Positions 57,597 to 64,000 of a DNA stretch of 64,000 bases are shown one piece after another. The stretch spans positions 744,001-808,000 of the forward strand of contig NZ_PEBJ01000001.1 of assembly GCF_002802915.1 (NCBI RefSeq). The letters run 5' to 3'. Made by a program: the position numbers and the translations under genes. How positions within the stretch are numbered: position 1 is the stretch's first letter; each line of letters begins with the position of its first letter. The DNA comes from Bifidobacterium felsineum. GTDB lineage: Bacteria > Actinomycetota > Actinomycetes > Actinomycetales > Bifidobacteriaceae. The notes under the pieces are model-generated. The model had not been told where the DNA came from. It was given only the letters and a program-made list of their open reading frames with translations, and did not search any database.

Positions 57597-59285
57597 TCAG
57601 CCACTGAAGTCCACTTCGCCGAGCTTTTCGATGAGTTTCATGTTTTCGGAGTAGTCGACCGGGCAGGCGATGATGTCGATTCCGGAGCCGGAACGCAATG
57701 CCGAGCGCAGCGTGGGGTAGAGCTGATCGGCGGACTCGATGAGATGGCCCTTGGCGCCGAAGCTCATGCCCAACTCCACCACGTCCGGATTATTGAAGTC
57801 CACGTATTCGTGGCTTCCATCATGAATGTCCATCTTCCATTTGATCAGGCCATACGCCTCATCAACCCACACCAGGATTACCATGCGAGCGCCCACGCGT
57901 ACAGCGGTTTCGATCTCCTGCACGTTCATCATGAACGAACCATCGCCCATAACAGCCAGCACCGGGCGTCCAGGATTCTCCAGCGAGGCCGCCACAGCGC
58001 CCGGCAGCGTCCAGGCCATCGTCGAAAGCGAATTGTCGATTACGCAGGTGTTGGAATAATACGTGGGGTAGAGGCGGGCCATCCACATCTTCAACGCGCC
58101 CGTATCCACGAGGGCGATATCCGTATCTGTCTCCATCGCACGACGGGTATCGGCCACAATGCGCTGCGGCTTCATCGGGAACGAATCGTCACCCGCATAC
58201 GAGGCGTATTCGGTTTCCAACAGCTCGTGAATCTTCGGATGCGAGACGCCGAACGTCACATGTTCCGCCTGCAGCTGGGCAATCAGCGCCTGCAATGTGG
58301 CGTCAATGTTACCCATAATGTTGAGGGCCGTGGAGTAGTGCGCATCCGTATCTTCAATGAACGTGTTGATATGAATGATGGTCTTGTCGTCATTCGGGTT
58401 GATCTTCTTCGGGTCGAACTGCTGGATGGAGAAGCCGACGGCAATAATCAAATCCGCTTCGTCAAACGCGAAGTTCTCATAATCATGGCGCATGAATCCC
58501 ACCACGCCAAGTGCCAGCGGAATGCGATCGGAGATCACACCCTTGCCTTCGAACGTGGTGGCCACCGGCACATTGAGCTGTTCGGCCAAAGCCAGCAGTC
58601 GATTTTCGGCATGGCCACGGGCCACACCGTTGCCGGCCAGAATAATCGGATGCTTGGCGCCGCGGATAATGCTCACAGCGCGAGCAATCGTGTCGCCTGT
58701 AGGGGCGAAGCTCATCGGATTCGGCAGCGGCAGCGGATGAGCATCCGCGGGAGCCGGCATTTCCGCCACGTCCTCCGGCAGAATCAAGCATGTGGCGCCC
58801 GGGCGATTGCGCTGGGAGATGGAGAAGGCCTTGCGCACCATTTCCGGCACGGAAGCCGGTTCCACAATCATCGAGGTCCACTGCGTAAGCGGGCGGAACA
58901 CGGACACCAGATCAATGATCTGATGCGATTCCTTATACAGACGGCTTACGTTGCCCTGTGCGCAGATGGCAACCAGCGGTGTGGTGCTGGCATTCGCCTG
59001 TGCCACCGGAAGCGTGAGGTTCAGCGCGCCCGGGCCAAGCGTGGCCAGGCAGACGCCCGGTTTGCCGGTCAGATGGCCTTGCGTGGCGGCCATAAAGCCG
59101 GCACCCTGCTCATGGCGGGTTAGAATGAAGCGGATGCGGCCGTCTCGTTCAATGGCCTCCATCAGCGGGATGTTCTCCTCGCCGGGGATGCCGTACATGG
59201 TTTCCACGCCTTCGTTGACGAGGCATTCCACGAACAGATCGGCTACGGTACGGATGTGATCGGTGTTCTGGGTCGGTGTATTCAC
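57597..59285 (-). CDS. Acetolactate synthase, catabolic AlsS-like (TPP-dependent)
   Basis: Joins two pyruvates to acetolactate. The 562-residue protein has the N-terminal MYGIPGEENIPLM (about 30-42; catalytic Glu), RHEQGAGFMAATQGHLTGK and the TPP/Mg2+ motif VMGDGSFMMNVQEIETAVR near 435-453. The RHEQGAGFMAA form and the lack of an adjacent regulatory subunit favour the catabolic type. It could also belong to another TPP-carboligase subgroup. ATG 59285 lies in a 288-base divergent gap with the nucleotidase gene. Confidence 0.87.
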   Translation of the reverse strand: MNTPTQNTDHIRTVADLFVECLVNEGVETMYGIPGEENIPLMEAIERDGRIRFILTRHEQGAGFMAATQGHLTGKPGVCLATLGPGALNLTLPVAQANASTTPLVAICAQGNVSRLYKESHQIIDLVSVFRPLTQWTSMIVEPASVPEMVRKAFSISQRNRPGATCLILPEDVAEMPAPADAHPLPLPNPMSFAPTGDTIARAVSIIRGAKHPIILAGNGVARGHAENRLLALAEQLNVPVATTFEGKGVISDRIPLALGVVGFMRHDYENFAFDEADLIIAVGFSIQQFDPKKINPNDDKTIIHINTFIEDTDAHYSTALNIMGNIDATLQALIAQLQAEHVTFGVSHPKIHELLETEYASYAGDDSFPMKPQRIVADTRRAMETDTDIALVDTGALKMWMARLYPTYYSNTCVIDNSLSTMAWTLPGAVAASLENPGRPVLAVMGDGSFMMNVQEIETAVRVGARMVILVWVDEAYGLIKWKMDIHDGSHEYVDFNNPDVVELGMSFGAKGHLIESADQLYPTLRSALRSGSGIDIIACPVDYSENMKLIEKLGEVDFSG

Positions 59286-59354
59286 GCTAGGGAAGTGTAA
59301 CAGGCAGTATGCAGGGAAAACACCTCTCTACCGAACAATATTGAGTGTGCGCTT

Positions 59355-59464
59355 CCTCACTATGTATGCGCGAGAACCATGATGCCGCATACATAGTGAG
59401 GACTTAGAGGTCCAAACAGACACTATGTATGCGGGTCCTTCGTTCAGACGCATACATAGTGAGG
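59355..59464. repeat. Two-unit palindrome array C, related in design to arrays A and B
   Basis: Unit 1: CCTCACTATGTATGCG (59355-59370) and its complement (59386-59401), loop 15, perfect. Unit 2: CACTATGTATGCG (59421-59433) and CGCATACATAGTG (59449-59461), loop 15. Period 63. The arm sequence differs from arrays A and B, but unit size and tandem placing are alike. It lies in the divergent promoter gap 59286-59573. Confidence 0.8.
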
Positions 59465-59573
59465 ATTCAAGGGTTCATATGAGGGCGCGAGACGACAAAG
59501 AAGTCGCTAAGAGTTAACTTCGGCGTCGAATAGGCGCGAAAAGCCGTTTAACTAGTCGCCATAGCGTAAAACT

Positions 59574-61358
59574 GTGAGCAAGGGCATGAATCGCCGGCAT
59601 ATGTGGTCCGGCAGGCGGCCTAAGGTCGCCATAGCGGTAGTCATCGCGACTGTACTTACAATTCTTGTTATTCCTAATGCTGTGGCCGGAGCGTCTGGCA
59701 CTGTTCCTTTTTCCGGCAATGATGCCGCTACTGGTACCAGGACGGTGACCATTGCGGATATCACCGATTTCCATGGGCATATTGAACGCGGAGCGGATAA
59801 TGCGGCCGCGTTCACTCTGGCGGACAGTCACAACCCAGGCAATATGGTGCCGGTTTCCACCGGCGATTTAGTAGGTGGCTCGCCTTACGAGTCTGCGGTC
59901 GCCAAGGATCAGCCGACGCTGGATATGGCCAAGTCGTGGGGGTTGACGATTTCCGCAGTCGGCAATCACGAGTTTGACCGCTCGGTGGCTGATTTCAATA
60001 ATCGTATTGCCTCGCCTGCCAATGGCATCGATTGGCTGTGCGCCAACATTTCCGCCGAGAACAAGGCGTCTGGCGGCAAATTGAGCCGAGTCAAGGATTA
60101 TACGATTCGCGAAGTCAACGGCAAGCGCATCGGATTCGTGGGTGCGTTGACTGATGCGCTGGGCTCAGTGGCTACTCCGCAAATCACCAAGGATGCTGAT
60201 TTGGACAAGCGCGCAGTGGACGCGGTCAATCAGGTGGCGCATAATCTCAAACAATCCGGCAAAGTGGATGCGGTAGTCGCATTGATTCACGCCGATGCCA
60301 CGGCTGCACAGGGCCTCGGCAAGGATGTGGACGTAGCATACACAGGGCATACGCATGCGCTGAAATACGGCACAACAGATGGGGGCGCCCCCATCTATGA
60401 GGCAGGCAGTTTCGGACGCGCAATGGCAGTGCAGGATCTGGTCATTAGCGGTTATGGACGCCGCGCCAAAGTAACCGTCGAAAATGTAGATCTTGGCAAT
60501 GGCACAGAGCCGGCATCACCAAAAGTTCCCGGAGTGATCCGCGTGGAAGGACTTGACGCGCATACGACGCAATCAGCATGGATGTCCGCAGGCTCCACCG
60601 GTGATGGCATGGTCGATCATGCCCAGCATGTGTATACGGTGGCGCAGGCGCATGCCGATCAGGTGGGCAGTACGATCATCGGTACATTGGCCAACGGCAC
60701 GAACTTCGATAAGCGTATAGAACATGGCCATGAGGATTCGGTTGGACAGCTAGTGGCGGATGCCAATCGAGCCATGATTCAGCGCAAGATATATGCGGGG
60801 CAGCGGCTTCCTGTCATTGGCTTCTCGAATGATGGCAGTTTGCGCACCGGTCAGCTTGACTTGAATGGAGACGGAAAGGTAAGCGTCAAGGAAGTGGATT
60901 CCCTGATGGCTTTGCAATTCAAGGCAGCGCATGAAACACTCACCGGTAAGGACGTCAAGGACGTATTGGCCGAGCAGTTCCGGTTCAAGGATGATCAATT
61001 GAAACGTCGGTGGATCGGCATCTCTTCGAACGTGGGTTATCGCTTTGTCGAGCGTGACTCGAATGAGGCCGAAGGAGCCGGACATCCGGCAGACACCGAC
61101 TTCGATGCCGATAATGACGATTCCGCGGTTGCCATCGTGGACCTCACCATCGATGGTAAACCGATCGCCGACGATGATCTGGTGATTGTAGCGTCGAATT
61201 CCTATCTGCTGCAGGGTGGAGACGACTATCACGCCTTTAGGACGGGAACGAATTATGGCGAATTGAATATGCCGTACAGCGAGCCGCTGAAGCAATATCT
61301 TGCAGCGCATCCCGCACTCGCTCCGAAGAAGACACCGCTCACTGGCGTACATGCATAG
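59574..61358 (+). CDS. Secreted 5'-nucleotidase/metallophosphatase
   Basis: A 594-residue protein of the UshA/CD73 family. It has a signal peptide (about 1-40; VAIAVVIATVLTILVIPNAVAG, cleavage near AGA). The metal motifs are DITDFHGHIE (about 62-71), STGDLVGGSPYES, AVGNHEFDRS and YTGHTH. A C-terminal substrate domain with GQLVADANRAMIQ and SNDGSLRTGQL follows. No LPxTG or surface-layer anchor is visible, so it is probably released or loosely bound. It would dephosphorylate external nucleotides, feeding the salvage genes at 4230-8100. GTG start; weak ribosome site. Confidence 0.9.
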   Translation: MSKGMNRRHMWSGRRPKVAIAVVIATVLTILVIPNAVAGASGTVPFSGNDAATGTRTVTIADITDFHGHIERGADNAAAFTLADSHNPGNMVPVSTGDLVGGSPYESAVAKDQPTLDMAKSWGLTISAVGNHEFDRSVADFNNRIASPANGIDWLCANISAENKASGGKLSRVKDYTIREVNGKRIGFVGALTDALGSVATPQITKDADLDKRAVDAVNQVAHNLKQSGKVDAVVALIHADATAAQGLGKDVDVAYTGHTHALKYGTTDGGAPIYEAGSFGRAMAVQDLVISGYGRRAKVTVENVDLGNGTEPASPKVPGVIRVEGLDAHTTQSAWMSAGSTGDGMVDHAQHVYTVAQAHADQVGSTIIGTLANGTNFDKRIEHGHEDSVGQLVADANRAMIQRKIYAGQRLPVIGFSNDGSLRTGQLDLNGDGKVSVKEVDSLMALQFKAAHETLTGKDVKDVLAEQFRFKDDQLKRRWIGISSNVGYRFVERDSNEAEGAGHPADTDFDADNDDSAVAIVDLTIDGKPIADDDLVIVASNSYLLQGGDDYHAFRTGTNYGELNMPYSEPLKQYLAAHPALAPKKTPLTGVHA

Positions 61359-61378
61359 ATGAGTTTCCGCCGCATATA

Positions 61379-61416
61379 GCAAGAGGCTCCCCTTTGCAGC
61401 AAGGGAAGCCTCTTCA
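61379..61416. terminator. Terminator after the nucleotidase gene
   Basis: AAGAGGCTCCCCTT (61381-61394) pairs with AAGGGAAGCCTCTT (61401-61414) with one mismatch. It serves the nucleotidase gene and possibly the convergent DUF349 gene. Confidence 0.75.
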
Positions 61417-61440
61417 GCTAGCTACAATCGATAGCCGTTT

Positions 61441-62883
61441 TTACTTGATGGCGTTCAGCCACTGCTCCTTGGTGGCCTTCTCGGCTTCGAGCTTGGCCTT
61501 CTTCTTCGGATCGGACTCAGCGGCGATCTTGGCGTCGAGCTCGGCGAGCTGAGCGTTCAGCTGCTCTTCGAAGCTGGACTTACGAGCGTCGGCTTCAGGA
61601 TCGGACTGCTTCCAGGCGGCATCCTCAACGGACTTGATCTGCTTGTCCACAGCGTCCAGGCGGTTCTCGATACGACGCATATCCTCGCGCGGCACGTAAC
61701 CGATCTGATCCCACTCTTCCTGAATCTTGGCCAGCTCCTGACGGGCTTTCTTGGCCTCGGCGTCGGTCTTGACCGGCACCAGGGCCTCGGCCTTGACCAG
61801 CAGCTCTTCCTTCTTGGCCAGATTCTCCTTCTCGGCGGTGTTCATCTGGTCGCGATCGGCCTGACGGGCGTTGAAGAAGGCATCTGCGGCCTCACGGAAC
61901 TTGCCCCACAGCTCGTCATCCTCGGTGCGGCCTGCACGGCCGGCCTTCTTCCAACGATCCATCAGATCGTTGAACTTGCGGGAGGTCTCGCCCCAAGCGG
62001 TGGAGTCCTTGAGCTCATTGGCCTCGGCGATAATGGCTTCCTTGACTTCCTTGGCGTGGTTGCGCTCGTTGTCGCGAGCCTGAGCCCACTTGCGGCGAGC
62101 CTGGTTGAAGGTGGTGCGGGCGGCGGAGAAGCGCTTCCACAGGGCTTCGGCCTCCGGCTTGTCGATGCGAATGGTGGTGCGCTGGTGGTTCTGCCACTCG
62201 TCGAACAGGTTGCGGAACTTGTCTGCGGTGGAACGCCAGTTGGTGTTGTCGCCAAGGGAAGCGGCCAGGGCCTCAGCCTTCTCGACGATGGCGGTGCGTT
62301 CGGCGACGGCCTTGGCGATGGCGGCCTTGCGAGCCTCGGCCAGAGCGGTCTTCTTGGCTTCGCCGGCGGCCTTGAGCTCCTCGAACTGAGCCTTCAGCGC
62401 GGCGATATCGCCCACCACGGCCGGCTCATTGGTTTCCTCGCCCAGAAGCTTCAGGGACTCGTCGATTTCACGGGCCTTGACGTTCGGGGAGGTCAGGCGG
62501 TTGGCCAGCAGATCAAGCTTGGCCTTCAGATCCAGGAAACGGCGGGCGTAGAGGGCCAGTGCCTCTTCCTTGGAGACATCCGGGAACTGGCCGACTTCGC
62601 GTTCGGCGTCGCCGTCCTTTACGAATACGGTGCCATTATCATCCACGCGGCCGAATGCTTCCGCAGCCTTGACGTCGGCCTCGGAATAAGCGGTGTTGCT
62701 GGCCGGGGCTGCCGTGTGCTGCTTGGCCGGGGCCTTCTTGGCGAATGCGGCGGGGGAGGGGGCGTGCGGCTTCGGCATTGAAGCGGGAGTCGGCTTGGCC
62801 TCGCTGACCGCGGGTGCGGGTGTCGTTGCCTGCTCTTCGGTTGCAGCGGTGTTTTCGGTTTCGGTGACAGTCTCGTCGGCCAT
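61441..62883 (-). CDS. DUF349-domain protein
   Basis: A 480-residue, highly charged helical protein. The N-terminal 65 residues are Pro/Ala/Thr-rich. Several DUF349 repeats follow, each with the pattern W...(x)6-FRxLxxxWxxx(x)6-LWxxFxxA (e.g. DKFRNLFDEWQNHQR, LWKRFSAARTTF, LWGKFREAADAFF). The C-terminal coiled coil ends KEQWLNAIK. Function in bacteria is unknown. The ATG at 62883 follows AAGGAG and gives MADETVTETENTA; an in-frame codon further upstream (62958) is not needed. It is divergent from hisS. Confidence 0.92.
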   Translation of the reverse strand: MADETVTETENTAATEEQATTPAPAVSEAKPTPASMPKPHAPSPAAFAKKAPAKQHTAAPASNTAYSEADVKAAEAFGRVDDNGTVFVKDGDAEREVGQFPDVSKEEALALYARRFLDLKAKLDLLANRLTSPNVKAREIDESLKLLGEETNEPAVVGDIAALKAQFEELKAAGEAKKTALAEARKAAIAKAVAERTAIVEKAEALAASLGDNTNWRSTADKFRNLFDEWQNHQRTTIRIDKPEAEALWKRFSAARTTFNQARRKWAQARDNERNHAKEVKEAIIAEANELKDSTAWGETSRKFNDLMDRWKKAGRAGRTEDDELWGKFREAADAFFNARQADRDQMNTAEKENLAKKEELLVKAEALVPVKTDAEAKKARQELAKIQEEWDQIGYVPREDMRRIENRLDAVDKQIKSVEDAAWKQSDPEADARKSSFEEQLNAQLAELDAKIAAESDPKKKAKLEAEKATKEQWLNAIK

Positions 62884-62981
62884 GGCCAGCTCCTTACAAG
62901 CGTAGTGTGAGTGAGTGGAAGCGCCTCGCATGCTGGAAAATAGCATGGCTTGACGCAACCCTCACCTATTATATTGATTTC

Positions 62982-64000
62982 GTGGCTAAAGGTGCATCAA
63001 TATCAGGATTCCCGGAGTGGCTCCCCTCCGAACGTGTTGTGGAGCAGCGTGTTATCGACACGCTTCGTAAGGTTTTTGAGCTCAATGGCTTCATCGGCAT
63101 TGAGACCAGAGCGGTGGAAACTGGCGCTTCTCTGCTGAAAAAGGGCGAGACCAGCAAGGAAATCTACCTGCTGAGCCGTCTGCAGGAGGTCGGTCATGAA
63201 TCCGACACTCCCATCGAGGAGCGTTTGGGCCTGCACTTCGATCTGACCGTGCCGCTGAGCCGGTATGTGGTCGAGCATTCGGGCGCGCTGGCCTTCCCGT
63301 TCAAGCGTTGGCAGATTCAGAAGGTCTGGCGCGGCGAACGTCCACAGGAGGGTCGTTTCCGTGAGTTCGTCCAGGCCGATATCGACGTGATCGGTGCCGG
63401 CGACCTGCCGGATCACTACGAAGTCGAACTGCCGTTGGTCATGGTCTCCGCCCTTGAGGAGCTGCATGCGTTCGGTCTGCCGAAGGCCACCGTGCACGCC
63501 AACAACCGCAAGCTGTCCGAAGGTTTCTACCGTGGTCTTGGCTTGACGGATATCGAAGGTGTGCTGCGCGAAATCGACAAGCTCGACAAGATCGGTGCCG
63601 ATGAAGTGGCCCGACTGCTCACCGAAAGCTGCGGCGCGACCGAAGCCCAGGCTCGTGCATGCCTCGAGCTTGCCGAGCTGACCGCGGCCGATGGCAAGGA
63701 GCTGGCCGAAAAGTTCGACGCGCTGTGTGCCGCTCACGGTATCGCACAGGATTCGGAAGCGTATGCGCTGGCTCGTCAGGGTCTCGATACGCTGGCCATG
63801 ATCGTGGACGAGGCCGCTGTGATTCGTCCGGGTTCGGTGATTGCCGATCTGAAGATTGCCCGCGGTCTGGATTACTACACCGGTTCCGTCTACGAGACCT
63901 TCCTCGACGGTGCCACATCCCTCGGCTCCATTTGCTCTGGCGGTCGTTATGACAATCTGGCCTCCCAGGGCAATCGCAAGTACCCGGGTGTGGGCCTGTC
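62982..64000 (+). CDS. hisS: Histidyl-tRNA synthetase (partial, runs off the window)
   Basis: Class II synthetase (EC 6.1.1.21). The frame opens at GTG 62982, reads VAKGASISGFPEWLPSE and is open to the window end (339 codons). It has TVPLSRYVVEH, motif 2 WQIQKVWRGERPQEGRFREF and the His-specific LKIARGLDYYTGSVYE. No ribosome site is visible before the GTG. TATATT ends 6 bases before it, so the mRNA may be leaderless. Confidence 0.95.
   Translation, partial: MAKGASISGFPEWLPSERVVEQRVIDTLRKVFELNGFIGIETRAVETGASLLKKGETSKEIYLLSRLQEVGHESDTPIEERLGLHFDLTVPLSRYVVEHSGALAFPFKRWQIQKVWRGERPQEGRFREFVQADIDVIGAGDLPDHYEVELPLVMVSALEELHAFGLPKATVHANNRKLSEGFYRGLGLTDIEGVLREIDKLDKIGADEVARLLTESCGATEAQARACLELAELTAADGKELAEKFDALCAAHGIAQDSEAYALARQGLDTLAMIVDEAAVIRPGSVIADLKIARGLDYYTGSVYETFLDGATSLGSICSGGRYDNLASQGNRKYPGVGL

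Overview
The window looks like a chromosomal segment of a Bifidobacterium, most likely the B. longum group. This is a recognition from gene content, not a database match. The supporting signs are high-GC coding DNA, a Pup-ligase/depupylase/ARC cluster with no proteasome subunit genes beside it, a long HYGH/KMSKH-type isoleucyl-tRNA synthetase behind a T-box, actinobacterial DUF3027 and DUF349 genes, and CIRCE-controlled groEL. No rRNA, tRNA, CRISPR array or intact transposase was seen.

Layout. 1-4014: the tail of an ABC exporter gene, a REP-like repeat, an ileS T-box leader with a small upstream reading frame, and ileS. 4230-8100: a purine-salvage group (nucleoside hydrolase, MFS permease, guanine deaminase). 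8121-12298: two divergent LLM-class flavin monooxygenase homologues and an ATP-grasp ligase. 12385-16256: metK, rpoZ, ilvD. 16322-18022: an AT-rich accessory island with a ClbS/DfsB-like gene, a HigBA toxin-antitoxin pair and an IS-end-like scar. 18023-22792: leftward fmt, HAD hydrolase, priA and serB. 22831-29439: dedA and then the pupylation genes arc-dop-(degenerate IMPase)-pup-pafA. 29519-34017: hup, a large flippase-like membrane protein, purB. 34180-36119: a WXG100-type protein and a lipase-like protein. 36267-42292: a tightly overlapping MoxR/DUF58/VWA operon and ung. 42406-45508: a LytR-C protein, a cold-shock gene with a structured leader, and groL behind two CIRCE operators. 45697-51855: a second WXG100 protein, a TPM-domain membrane protein, a two-component system, a second cold-shock-domain gene and a DUF3027 gene. 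51897-53408: an AbiEi/DUF559-like gene bracketed by two palindrome arrays. 53759-64000: a tandem universal stress protein, clpC, an acetolactate synthase, a secreted 5'-nucleotidase, a DUF349 protein and the start of hisS.

Most of the window is housekeeping. The less explained signals are these. (1) Two 174-bp arrays, each of three 52-bp imperfect palindromes repeating exactly every 61 bp, flank a putative nuclease/AbiEi-type gene; a related two-unit array lies at 59355-59464. (2) A shared element containing TATGTGGTTCGAGCTT lies upstream of three leftward accessory genes: higBA, the WXG/lipase pair and the AbiEi-like gene. (3) A 45-codon reading frame sits between the ileS T-box and ileS. 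Its three isoleucine codons are all ATA and its stop overlaps the ileS ribosome-binding site. (4) An inositol-monophosphatase-family protein that appears to have lost catalytic residues is embedded in the pupylation operon. (5) The cold-shock leader contains an interleaved (pseudoknot-like) pairing pattern.
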